Positions 55,974-64,000 of a DNA stretch of 64,000 bases are shown here, piece after piece. The first letter of the stretch is position 1. Each line of letters opens with the position of its first letter. This DNA comes from Marinomonas alcarazii (GTDB lineage Bacteria; Pseudomonadota; Gammaproteobacteria; Pseudomonadales; Marinomonadaceae), in assembly GCF_003208215.1 (NCBI RefSeq), contig NZ_QKLW01000009.1, positions 1 to 64,000 of the forward strand. Direction: 5' to 3'. The notes under the pieces are model-generated. The model had not been told where the DNA came from. It worked only from the letters and a program-made list of their open reading frames with translations, and did not search any database. The position numbers and the translations under genes were made by a program.

Positions 55974-56639
55974 ATGATCACGGTTCATCATTTAGAAAAT
56001 TCTCGCTCTCAGCGCATTTTATGGTTGTTAGAGGAGTTAGGGCTTGATTATGAGATAGTCGAGTATAAGCGTGATCCGGAGACGGCTTCTGGCCCAGAGT
56101 CTTTGAAGAAGGTCCATCCATTGGGTAAGTCGCCCGTTATTACGGATGGCGATTTAACGGTGGCGGAGTCGGGAGCGATTATCGAGTATTTGTTGGATCA
56201 GTATGATGTGGAAAAGCGTTTGAGACCAACGGATGGCAAGGCGTTGCTGGATTATCGTTATTGGCTGCATTTTGCTGAAGGTTCTTTAATGCCGTTATTA
56301 GTGATGAAATTGGTCATGATGAAGATTCCTGAAAGTCCAATGCCTTTTTTTGTGAAGCCGATTGCCAAGGCGATTTCTGGCAAAGTTCAAGAGAAATTCA
56401 TCCTGCCACGTATTACCCCGCAGATGCAGTTTATTGAAAAAACTCTGGGTGAGAGTACTTGGTTTGTTGGTGAAGAACTAACGGCTGCGGATATACAAAT
56501 GAGCTTTCCTTTGCAGGCTTCAAGTACTCGAATGAGCATGACTGAATTTCCAAATATTGCGCGTTTTATTAAACAAATAGAGGCTCTGCCTGCTTATCAA
56601 AAAGCCCTAGCAAAAGGTGGTGCTTTCACCACTTTATAA
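55974..56639 (+). CDS. Glutathione S-transferase
   Basis: A 221-residue cytosolic GST. The N-terminal thioredoxin-like domain has the catalytic Ser/Tyr region VHHLENSRSQRILWLLEELG, the cis-Pro motif HPLGKSPVI and the glutathione-binding ESGAIIEYLLDQY. The helical C-terminal domain has FVGEELTAADIQMSFPL with the N-capping Asp. The class is close to bacterial beta/theta-like enzymes such as YfcF. Its substrate is unknown. Confidence 0.93.
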   Translation: MITVHHLENSRSQRILWLLEELGLDYEIVEYKRDPETASGPESLKKVHPLGKSPVITDGDLTVAESGAIIEYLLDQYDVEKRLRPTDGKALLDYRYWLHFAEGSLMPLLVMKLVMMKIPESPMPFFVKPIAKAISGKVQEKFILPRITPQMQFIEKTLGESTWFVGEELTAADIQMSFPLQASSTRMSMTEFPNIARFIKQIEALPAYQKALAKGGAFTTL

Positions 56640-56663
56640 GATTGACGTGTTAGTTTCTTTCAT

Positions 56664-56696
56664 AAAAAAGAGTAAGCCAGGCGCTTGCTCTTTTTT
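56664..56696 (+). terminator. Terminator after the GST gene
   Basis: A-rich/T-rich hairpin AAAAAAGAGTAAGC/GCTTGCTCTTTTTT with one T-G pair and a short loop, 24 bp after the GST stop codon. It isolates the following iron-signalling genes. Confidence 0.88.
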
Positions 56697-56721
56697 ATTG
56701 CCCTAATTATTTTGTTTCGTT

Positions 56722-56740
56722 GATATTGATTCTCATTTGT
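56722..56740. promoter_or_regulatory. Fur-box-like site upstream of the fecI-type gene
   Basis: GATATTGATTCTCATTTGT matches 13 of 19 positions of the Fur consensus. It lies about 55 bp upstream of the sigma factor start, as expected for iron-repressed fecI-type genes. Confidence 0.68.
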
Positions 56741-56794
56741 AGTATTTTCTCGCCTCTTAAGAATATTCTTATTTAAATGAGGTCATACGCTGTC

Positions 56795-57313
56795 ATGAAT
56801 CCTGAGCGTCAAACATCCCAACAGGTTGGTGAGCTTTATGCTGAGCATAACTCATGGCTAACGGGGTGGATTCGTAATCGCTTAGGTTGCCATGAGTTGG
56901 CGGCGGATATTGCGCAAGACACTTTTGTTCGATTGCTCAAGAAGCCAAAGTACTTCTCGAGCATGGGCGAAGCGCGCGCTTTTCTAAGTACCATTGCGAA
57001 AGGCTTATATATTGATCATTGGCGTCGTAAGCAGGTTGAGCAGGCTTGGTTGGAGTCTTTGGCACATTGCGAAGAAGAATTCGTGCCTTCTGCCGAGCAT
57101 ACGAGTGCGATGATTGAATTGCTGTGTGAGCTAGACGCTATGATTGCTAAATTGCCTAAAAAAGTAGCGAATACACTTATTCTATCCCAATTGCATGGCT
57201 TAACTTATCGCGAGATAGCAGAGCGTTTGTCTGTTTCAGAAAGAATGGTTAAGCGTTATATGGCACAGGCCATGTTGCAGTGTTTGTTATTTAAATCTGA
57301 TCGGTCTCTTTAA
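56795..57313 (+). CDS. FecI-type ECF sigma factor
   Basis: A 172-residue iron-starvation ECF sigma factor. Region 2 reads LYAEHNSWLTGWIRNRLG and ELAADIAQDTFVRLLKK; region 4 reads SQLHGLTYREIAERLSVSERMVKRYM. I chose the ATG at 56795 because FecI homologues begin near the LYAEHN block; an ATG 18 bp upstream is in frame. It is followed five bases later by fecR. It should drive expression of the downstream receptor, and possibly the protease, when the receptor binds its cargo. Confidence 0.93.
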   Translation: MNPERQTSQQVGELYAEHNSWLTGWIRNRLGCHELAADIAQDTFVRLLKKPKYFSSMGEARAFLSTIAKGLYIDHWRRKQVEQAWLESLAHCEEEFVPSAEHTSAMIELLCELDAMIAKLPKKVANTLILSQLHGLTYREIAERLSVSERMVKRYMAQAMLQCLLFKSDRSL

Positions 57314-57318
57314 CGTCT

Positions 57319-58299
57319 ATGTCATCTTCTGCTCGGTCCAATTATGCCCATTTAGAGGCCGCTTCAGAGTGGTTTGCAGTGCTGTCTGATAAACCTGTTG
57401 CAGAGGAAGATTTGCGCGCATGGCAGGCTTGGTTGAATGAAGATGAAGGGCACCGCAAAGCTTGGCAACAAGTTGAATCTGTTGGCGCAATGTTTTCTTC
57501 TTTCCAATCTACCCAGCAGTCCGCTAGTTATGTGTTAGAGCATAGCCATGCCATGAGTCGTCGTCAGTTGATGAAGGGCGTACTGGGGATAACAGGCGTT
57601 GCGGCATTAGGCTGGACTGGCTGGCAACATACGCCGATACCAAGTATGGCATCAGCGTGGATGGCCGATTTCCATACTCGGGTTGGGCAAGTTTCTCGCC
57701 ATGATTTGGAAGATGGTACTCAGGTTTGGTTAAACACCAATAGCGCTATTAATCGATCTATTGATGGGCAATACCGCAGTGTGTCGCTCGTGACAGGAGA
57801 GATGATGATACAAACTCTGCCTGCGGAAGAGGGATACGGTTTTTCTGCAGCATGTCGAGATGGTGTTGTTAATGTTGGCAAGGATCAAGCGCGCTTTTGT
57901 GTACGTCAGCTATCAGATACTGAAACGGTTCTCGCTGTGTATGAGGGGGTCGTGTCGCTTACGCCGTTAGAGTCGGATGTGGCACAAACCTTTCAGGCTG
58001 GGCAAGAAGTGACTTTTACTGCGTACTCTATGAGTAAGGCTAAGCCTGCTTCTTTGTTATATGACACTTGGCGGAATGGGTTGTTGATTGTTGAAGACAT
58101 GTCTTTAGCCGATTTTATCGCTGAGATAGACCGTTACCATTATGGCTATATCAACCTTGATTCCAGTATTGCCGATTTACAAGTTGTGGGCACCTTTCCT
58201 AATCACGACCTAGATATTGTTTTATCTATGTTGTCTAAGTCATTTCCTATTCGGGTTCAGCGTCCGCTGCCTTGGTGGGTGAGTATTTCAGCGGCTTAG
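57319..58299 (+). CDS. FecR-type anti-sigma regulator
   Basis: A 326-residue inner-membrane regulator that relays the signal from the receptor to the sigma factor. The N-terminal cytoplasmic domain (DUF4880-like) has AASEWFAVLSDKPVAEEDL, RAWQAWLNEDEGHRKAW and QQVE. A hydrophobic segment at about 94-112 (MKGVLGITGVAALGWTGW) spans the membrane. The periplasmic FecR domain contains TRVGQVSRHDLEDGTQVWLNT and a C-terminal secretin/STN-like region. Its position is the standard fecI-fecR-receptor order. Confidence 0.93.
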   Translation: MSSSARSNYAHLEAASEWFAVLSDKPVAEEDLRAWQAWLNEDEGHRKAWQQVESVGAMFSSFQSTQQSASYVLEHSHAMSRRQLMKGVLGITGVAALGWTGWQHTPIPSMASAWMADFHTRVGQVSRHDLEDGTQVWLNTNSAINRSIDGQYRSVSLVTGEMMIQTLPAEEGYGFSAACRDGVVNVGKDQARFCVRQLSDTETVLAVYEGVVSLTPLESDVAQTFQAGQEVTFTAYSMSKAKPASLLYDTWRNGLLIVEDMSLADFIAEIDRYHYGYINLDSSIADLQVVGTFPNHDLDIVLSMLSKSFPIRVQRPLPWWVSISAA

Positions 58300-58400
58300 C
58301 CTTAACGGAAATTATTTTTTAAAAAAAGCATTTTTTATGTCCCCTTTTCTTACCTATGTTCGGTAATAGTAATAAGAAGTATTATTATTACGGAGTTTTC

Positions 58401-61178
58401 ATGACCCTTTTTGATTTACCTCAGCGACGAAAAAACAGCCGCTGCGTCTTGTCATTGTTTTTTGTTAATACGTTACTTGCTGGCGGTGTTGGTATGGCGC
58501 TTACACCTACAGTGTATGCTGAGTCGATTTCGGCAGAAACCTACAGTTTTAATATTTCAGCTGGACCTCTAGCTAAAGCGATTAACGACTTTGCGGCAAT
58601 ATCTGGAGTCTATTTGGGCGGCAATGGGCAGCTGTTGCAAGGTAAAAATACGCAAGGGGTCGAAGGTAATTACTCTGCTAGACAAGCATTGGATTTGTTA
58701 TTGGCCGGTACGGGGCTTTCTTATGAAATTGGAGAAGGGCGAAGTATTGTATTAATTGATTCAAATTATATTTCTGAAGGCAGTGACGGAATAACGCTCG
58801 CGCCATTGTTGGTGCAAGGTCAGCAGAACAGAGCAGAAGTGGGCAAGCAGGTTATTAATCAAAACGAAATTGAATCGATGGCTGGCGCGAATGAAAACTT
58901 AACGGATTTGTTGAAAGGCAATGGTAGTGTCCGTTTTAGCCGCTCGTCAAGCTCTTCTGCTAATAGTGCGACGATGCGTCCCGATGAAGTGTCCATTAAT
59001 GGACAATCTCATTATCAAAATTTATTCGTCATCGATGGGATGAGTGCAAATAATGACTTAAACCCTGGAAACGCCGAAGACTCTTTTACCAATCCGATTA
59101 GTCCTACTAACTTAAGTATGCTATCTGGGAGTTCTTCTCAAAGCTTTTATGTCGACCCTAGTGCTCTTGATTCTGTTGAGGTATATGACTCAAATGTTCC
59201 TGTTGAGTTTGGTGGTTTTATGGGTGGGGTTGTGTCATCAAAGTTAAAACGTTACGACAGTGACAACTACACATCTATTAAATACGCAGTTTCAAAAGAT
59301 GAGTGGGACGAAATGCATGTTGATGAAGATTTTGAAGAGGACTATGAAGAAGGGGAATCGTATTCTGGTGAATATACACCAGAGTATCTTAAGCAGCGAT
59401 ATACAATAACTGGTGCGCAAGGATTAAGTGAAAAATTAGGCTTGACGTATACTGCTTCTAGAGCCACCTCTAATTTCGCCCAAGTGTATGATAAGCGAGT
59501 GAAAACAAAGTATTCCGATGTGAATTATGGGCATCAAGGAATAGAGTATGATGATACAGTCGATAATATTATGCTGCGCTTTGATTATCGTGCAAACAAT
59601 AACTTGAACATCGGCTCATCTATTATGTATGCGAATCGCCATCATGATGGGTTAACAAGTGCAACATTTGATTCTGCATTTATAAAATCCCATAAAGCGG
59701 TAGGAATCAATACTGATATTGAGTACAAAGCCACGAATGGACGTTTACTGACGACGCTGTCTTATAATGAGGCCAGTGACTCAATCCAGTCAGATGATTC
59801 TACTTATTCTTACCACCCTGTAGATAGGGAAAGTGGTCGTTGGCCCTATTCTGGTGGTTATGGCAATGTCAATCAGCAGCAAAATACCACTAACTTAAAG
59901 TTTGATTGGCTGCAAAATGCTTTTCAAGTTGGGCGTTTCGAGCACTCTCTTCGAACTGGGCTTGAGTTGGGTTTTATTAAGCAATTTTATCAAGTAGACG
60001 GGGATATCATTAATGAAATTTTTGCCTGCCGTGATGCGAATAATGGCTTGTGCTTGGATGCTGATAATGATGGCTCTTTAGATCGTGATGATGAATATCT
60101 AAGAAGTCGTAATATCATTTCAGATAATAAATTTCAAAAAACTTATCATTCAATCGGTATTTATTTTTCCGATACGGTGAAATATGGTGATTGGTCTTAT
60201 TATGCAGGAATCCGTGCTGATTATGATTCAACCTTAGAAAACCTAAATTTCTCACCAAGATTGACTGCTGAATGGGATGTCTTTAGTGATCAAAAAACTC
60301 GTATTAAGGCTGGTGCAAATCGGTATTATGGACGTAGCTTTTTTCAATATGAAGTTAATAATACACTTCGCTCTTGGCGGACAGCGACGACTTTTAATGA
60401 GGATGGAAGCGTAAAAACTGTCAAACAGCGAGAAGATACCTCATTTTCAGACTATGATCTGAAAACACCTTATTCTGACGAAATCTCTATTGGCGTTGTT
60501 CAGCAAATTGGCTTTTTGGATGCCAGCTTGCAGTTTGTTAATCGTGAGAGCCGAGATATCGTAACTCGCGCCGAAACAGAAGACGGGTTGGATTATTACT
60601 CTAACGAGGGGCGTAGCTCTACGGACACAGTTTCTCTGACATTATCTGCACGTAATCCTTTGGAGCTGGGTAGTACGAAAACCTACGGTAGTTTCTCTAT
60701 TAGTTATCAAGAAAGTGAAACCAACACGCTTAAATCCGCTTCGTATGAAGATCCTATATCATCTAAAGAAATTTATTATAAGGGTAGTGTTATCTATGAA
60801 TCTCAACTGCCTAAATCCGACTTTAATATTCCTTATAATGTGAACTTTGCAACTCGAACAGAGTTTCTAAATTGGCATGTTATTTGGGCGAATACCATTA
60901 ACGTGAAATCCGGCGGTACCATTGCTCAAGACACAAAAGAGAATTATGCTGGTTCAACTCGAGACTATGACATCTATGATGATCTAAAGTTTGATAAGCT
61001 GATTACCTTGGATACCTCTATTGAATGGAAACCTGAATTGTTCGAATCAGTCGAGGGGTATCTAAAAGTGTCGATCGATAATGTGTTTGATGATTACATC
61101 GATGTATCGACAAATTCAAACAATTATTCTTACACTTTAGGCCGATCGACCAGTATAGAAGTTGGCATGCGTTTTTAA
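58401..61178 (+). CDS. FecA-type TonB-dependent transducer receptor
   Basis: A 925-residue outer-membrane receptor with a signal peptide (ending near VYAES), an N-terminal STN signalling domain (about 40-115: YSFNISAGPLAKAINDFA to GRSIVLID), a plug and a large barrel ending SIEVGMRF. The STN domain allows it to signal to FecR. Unusual extracellular-looking segments include an acidic stretch (DEDFEEDYEEGES) and a Cys-flanked loop LCLDADNDGSLDRDDEY resembling a calcium-binding DxDxDG site. The plug is larger than in siderophore receptors, as in protein- or large-ligand receptors. I chose the ATG at 58401, with GGAG before it. The M16 protease gene follows. Confidence 0.92.
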   Translation: MTLFDLPQRRKNSRCVLSLFFVNTLLAGGVGMALTPTVYAESISAETYSFNISAGPLAKAINDFAAISGVYLGGNGQLLQGKNTQGVEGNYSARQALDLLLAGTGLSYEIGEGRSIVLIDSNYISEGSDGITLAPLLVQGQQNRAEVGKQVINQNEIESMAGANENLTDLLKGNGSVRFSRSSSSSANSATMRPDEVSINGQSHYQNLFVIDGMSANNDLNPGNAEDSFTNPISPTNLSMLSGSSSQSFYVDPSALDSVEVYDSNVPVEFGGFMGGVVSSKLKRYDSDNYTSIKYAVSKDEWDEMHVDEDFEEDYEEGESYSGEYTPEYLKQRYTITGAQGLSEKLGLTYTASRATSNFAQVYDKRVKTKYSDVNYGHQGIEYDDTVDNIMLRFDYRANNNLNIGSSIMYANRHHDGLTSATFDSAFIKSHKAVGINTDIEYKATNGRLLTTLSYNEASDSIQSDDSTYSYHPVDRESGRWPYSGGYGNVNQQQNTTNLKFDWLQNAFQVGRFEHSLRTGLELGFIKQFYQVDGDIINEIFACRDANNGLCLDADNDGSLDRDDEYLRSRNIISDNKFQKTYHSIGIYFSDTVKYGDWSYYAGIRADYDSTLENLNFSPRLTAEWDVFSDQKTRIKAGANRYYGRSFFQYEVNNTLRSWRTATTFNEDGSVKTVKQREDTSFSDYDLKTPYSDEISIGVVQQIGFLDASLQFVNRESRDIVTRAETEDGLDYYSNEGRSSTDTVSLTLSARNPLELGSTKTYGSFSISYQESETNTLKSASYEDPISSKEIYYKGSVIYESQLPKSDFNIPYNVNFATRTEFLNWHVIWANTINVKSGGTIAQDTKENYAGSTRDYDIYDDLKFDKLITLDTSIEWKPELFESVEGYLKVSIDNVFDDYIDVSTNSNNYSYTLGRSTSIEVGMRF

Positions 61179-61209
61179 GCCGATGATCTTCCTATTTCCT
61201 TTCTTTCTT

Positions 61210-61241
61210 ATAAACAAATGCTCTGTCGAGCATTTGTTTAT
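61210..61241 (+). other. 14-bp perfect stem-loop between receptor and protease genes
   Basis: ATAAACAAATGCTC/GAGCATTTGTTTAT with a TGTC loop, followed by GGCTGTTTTT. The T run is five bases away from the stem, so it may be a leaky terminator or an mRNA-processing or stability element that sets the receptor-to-protease ratio. Confidence 0.75.
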
Positions 61242-61276
61242 GGCTGTTTTTAAATAACTTCTTTGCGAGCTGTTTT

Positions 61277-64000
61277 ATGCTTTTTTTACAGAAATTTCTG
61301 AGTATTGCTGGAGGGATTTGTTTGCTTGCTCTTACTGCCCAAGTGCATGCAGACGACAACGCTTTACCTTGGGATAAGCGAGTAGTACACGGCGAGCTGG
61401 AAAACGGTTTTCGCTATTACCTGTTTGATTCAAGGCAAGAAGCAGATGCTCCTAAAGGTCTGACGCTCGCCAACTTGGTGGTGCTTTCTGGTGCCATTGA
61501 TGAAGAAGAAAATCAGCTGGGCGTGGCGCATATGGTGGAGCATATGGTATTTCATGAAAGTGATGGATTGCCAAGTGGTGTGCGAAAAGCGTTGACCGAT
61601 ATGGGGTTAAAGCAAGGCCGTGATTTTAATGCCATGACGAATAGTGAAAATACCCGCTATATGGTGAACTTGAAAAACACCACAGCAGAGCAGTTGAATA
61701 CTGTGTTAGGGATTTATCAGCAAATTGCTTTCCACGCCAAGATCAAAGCGTCGTCATTGGATAAAGAGCGTTTAATTATTCAAGAGGAGTGGCGTGGTAA
61801 GTTGAGTCATCGTTCTCGAGTGAATGATGAGAAAAAAGCGTTATTGCGGGTTGGTTCCTTGTATCCCGAACGTCCCGTGATTGGCACACAAGCAACCATA
61901 AAAAATACACCCGCAGATCAACTTAGAACTTTTTACCAAGATTGGTATGCCCCTAATAATATGGCGCTGGTGATTTATGGGCCTGTTGATAGTGCAGAAC
62001 TAGAGAAACAAATTAAACGTACGTTTGGTAGTGAGTCAAAAAGGAGATTACCAAAGCGGCACCCTAAAGATCCTCTTTTAGATACTGATCTTAAGATAGG
62101 TCAACTGACTGATCCTGGCAGTAAAATGAACCGAGTGGCGTTTTTGTACCGTTTCAAAAATGAGCAGTCCAACACGGATGAGAGTCGTCGTGATGGTTTG
62201 ATTGATTACATGACACGAAATTTGTTAACCGATCAAATTCGCAGACAAAGAGAGATATTGCCAGACCATGTACGTGTGTTATCCAGTACTAAAGGCTCCG
62301 TGTCGCCAAAAGTGGATATCCTGGGTTTTTCGGTAAATGTTGATGAAGGTTACCACGCGCTAGGTTTGAAAACGTTAATCCAAGAGTTAGAACGCATCAA
62401 GACGCATGGCTTTTATCAGCAAGACTTTGATCAGATTCATCAGAAAGTGCAAAGGGTCGCCGAACGTAATAAAGACGCGGCGAAAAGTCGCGGTTCTATT
62501 TGGTCGATTAAAATGGTGGATGCAGTGACTTCTAATAAAGTGCTGTACGATCCTAAAGAAAGTAATGATCGTCTGTTGCAGCTGGTAAAAACCATTTCAT
62601 TGGACGATGTGAATGCACGTTTGAGACACTGGCTATCTTCACCAGATCGCATTCTCTATACACAAGCAGTAGGCGGAAAAAATATTGATATAGGCTCAGC
62701 GGAATCTGTTGTGGCTCTTTTTGCTAAGGCCAGATCTCGCCAGCTTGGAGCGTTAGAGAAAGAAAAAACCGTGGCAATAAAAGTTCTGCCTGAGACGGCA
62801 AGCAGCGGTTCTGTATCACTTACATCAAGAAACACCGAATTGGGCGTGTCGAATTGGTCTTTGTCCAATGGTGATCAGCTTACCTTGTTAGATCCAAGTG
62901 TTTTGGCTGATCGTTATCAAATCCCAACGTTAGACAGTGATACAAAAAGTTATTTTACCGCTGTTTCAGCTGCGGGTTACAACGTAAAGCAAGGCTCAAC
63001 ATGGGCGGAGCAAATTGCGGTGCAAATGGCGAATGCCACGGGGATTTACGGTTGGACAGATGAAGAGTTTCAGCAGTGGCGTAAAGACAATAATGTGTTC
63101 TTGTCCTCTAAACAAAAAGCACAAAGTCTGGCTTATCGAGGGTCTATTGAGAATCATGGCTTAGATAAGTTGTTGGGTGCCTACAGGGTAAATCAAGTCA
63201 CGCCGAATATTGATACAGATGTGTATGACAGCATCATGGCAAGTTTGAAGCGAAACGCGAGTGTAGACGTTGTTCGTCCTATTGAAACGTTTTCTCGACG
63301 CTTGGCTCAAGCTCGCTTTGGGAAAGACCAAGCGGCTCTAGCTTTGTCTGATTTAACGCCTTTGTCGTTAGAGAAGTTAGATCAAATACGTCATAAGCAA
63401 GTCGCTTTGCCAGTGCACTACTTTATGGTTTCTCGTTTGCCTGAAAAGGAAGTGACAAACTTAGTGGCTGCGTATTTAGCGAATATTCCGCGTGACACGG
63501 CCTCGTATGATCAATCGAGTTATGACACGGCGCCTGTTGTACAGCAAGCAGGGCAGGCAATAGTCGATGTCTCCTTGAACCCAGAACCGAAAGCTGAATA
63601 TCGTCTGTATGCGTATCAATCAGTGCCTTGGTCGCCTATTGCCGCGCTGCAACTTACTTACTTAGGCGAGCGGTTAGAAGCGCAGCTAAAGCAGCGTCTA
63701 CGTAGTGAGGTTCAAGGTGTTTACAGTGTCAGAGTGGGTTTGGAACTGAATAAAGACACTGATCGCGCTGAGCTAAAAATTCAATATTCGAGCTCGCCAG
63801 CAAGATTAGATGATTTGGCCGAGATGACCAAAAGCGTGCTATCTGAATTACCAAGCATAGTGACAGAAGAGTGGGCAAAAGAAATACAGGCTGCTTTCGC
63901 AGAGGTTGAACAAAATCGTTTAGAAAAAGCGTTTGACGCTACTATGGTACATCGTCTTGAATTGAGCGAAATACTGTATGGTGATGCGCGCTATCTTGGT
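61277..64000 (+). CDS. Exported M16 (pitrilysin-family) zinc protease, right end cut off
   Basis: The frame is open from the ATG at 61277 to the window edge, at least 908 codons. An N-terminal signal peptide (LSIAGGICLLALTAQVHA) directs it to the periplasm. The zinc motif HxxEH is intact as HMVEH at residues 85-89, with the later Glu ligand in ERLIIQEEWRG (about 164-171). FNAMTNSENTRYMVNL is the usual strand after it. Length exceeds one M16 pair, so it is a full-length two-half pitrilysin like FusC or PqqL. Its place after an iron-regulated TonB receptor matches systems in which an imported iron protein is cut in the periplasm. It is partial only because the window ends. Confidence 0.92.
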   Translation, partial: MLFLQKFLSIAGGICLLALTAQVHADDNALPWDKRVVHGELENGFRYYLFDSRQEADAPKGLTLANLVVLSGAIDEEENQLGVAHMVEHMVFHESDGLPSGVRKALTDMGLKQGRDFNAMTNSENTRYMVNLKNTTAEQLNTVLGIYQQIAFHAKIKASSLDKERLIIQEEWRGKLSHRSRVNDEKKALLRVGSLYPERPVIGTQATIKNTPADQLRTFYQDWYAPNNMALVIYGPVDSAELEKQIKRTFGSESKRRLPKRHPKDPLLDTDLKIGQLTDPGSKMNRVAFLYRFKNEQSNTDESRRDGLIDYMTRNLLTDQIRRQREILPDHVRVLSSTKGSVSPKVDILGFSVNVDEGYHALGLKTLIQELERIKTHGFYQQDFDQIHQKVQRVAERNKDAAKSRGSIWSIKMVDAVTSNKVLYDPKESNDRLLQLVKTISLDDVNARLRHWLSSPDRILYTQAVGGKNIDIGSAESVVALFAKARSRQLGALEKEKTVAIKVLPETASSGSVSLTSRNTELGVSNWSLSNGDQLTLLDPSVLADRYQIPTLDSDTKSYFTAVSAAGYNVKQGSTWAEQIAVQMANATGIYGWTDEEFQQWRKDNNVFLSSKQKAQSLAYRGSIENHGLDKLLGAYRVNQVTPNIDTDVYDSIMASLKRNASVDVVRPIETFSRRLAQARFGKDQAALALSDLTPLSLEKLDQIRHKQVALPVHYFMVSRLPEKEVTNLVAAYLANIPRDTASYDQSSYDTAPVVQQAGQAIVDVSLNPEPKAEYRLYAYQSVPWSPIAALQLTYLGERLEAQLKQRLRSEVQGVYSVRVGLELNKDTDRAELKIQYSSSPARLDDLAEMTKSVLSELPSIVTEEWAKEIQAAFAEVEQNRLEKAFDATMVHRLELSEILYGDARYLG

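Overview
The window looks like chromosomal DNA of a marine gammaproteobacterium of the Oceanospirillales, most like Marinomonas. I infer this from the AruF/AruG-type arginine succinyltransferase pair, the NhaR, UbiK, DUF1289 and Trp-rich small proteins, the GNAT-nitrilase fusion and the overall codon use. No database search was possible. Most of the window is ordinary core chromosome, with accessory patches at about 0-0.8, 25-28.7, 31.7-39.1, 46.4-52 and 56.7-64 kb.

Layout. 0-0.75 kb: a DUF559 endonuclease-like gene set in 104-bp GC-rich hairpin repeats. 0.76-5.8 kb: arginine succinyltransferase (AST) catabolic operon on the minus strand (aruF-aruG-astD-astB). 5.9-12.6 kb: a DUF1653 gene, a LysR gene, an RND efflux pair and a second LysR gene. 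12.7-25 kb: mmsA, a GGDEF cyclase, a ClpP-like lipoprotein, a DUF1289 protein, radA, a GNAT-nitrilase fusion, glnK-amtB behind a sigma-54/NtrC-type control region, ubiK, a Trp-rich protein, comM and a BASS transporter. 25.1-28.7 kb: a large AHH-nuclease toxin with two tandem Imm11-type immunity genes. 28.9-31.6 kb: rep, a cytochrome c5-like gene and tRNA-Arg(CCG).

31.7-39.1 kb is an AT-rich accessory segment beginning beside the tRNA. It holds an operon for a Hanks-type kinase, an exported protein of unknown function and an ECF sigma factor with threonines at the usual acidic region 2.2 site. Divergent from it is dgkA-eptA-PAP2, a lipid A/phospholipid remodelling operon of the polymyxin-resistance type. 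An IS3-family transposase remnant and a Phd/RelE-type toxin-antitoxin pair follow.

39.2-46.2 kb is a siderophore uptake locus: TonB-dependent receptor, a FecBCDE-like ABC transporter, an AraC regulator and two Fur-box-like sites. 46.4-53.1 kb carries a tripartite tricarboxylate transporter (tctABC) in one operon with a flavin monooxygenase and two carboxymuconolactone-decarboxylase-type proteins, next to a divergent LysR gene. 53.1-56.7 kb: a coiled-coil membrane protein of unknown function, nhaR, an HPF/RaiA-like gene and a glutathione S-transferase.

56.8-64 kb holds what I consider the most interesting set. It has a Fur-box-like site, a FecI-type sigma factor, a FecR anti-sigma factor, a FecA-type transducing TonB receptor with an acidic, calcium-loop-like segment, and an exported M16 zinc protease that runs off the right edge. 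This matches the receptor-plus-M16-protease logic of ferredoxin-piracy (Fus) systems, here with cell-surface signalling genes attached.
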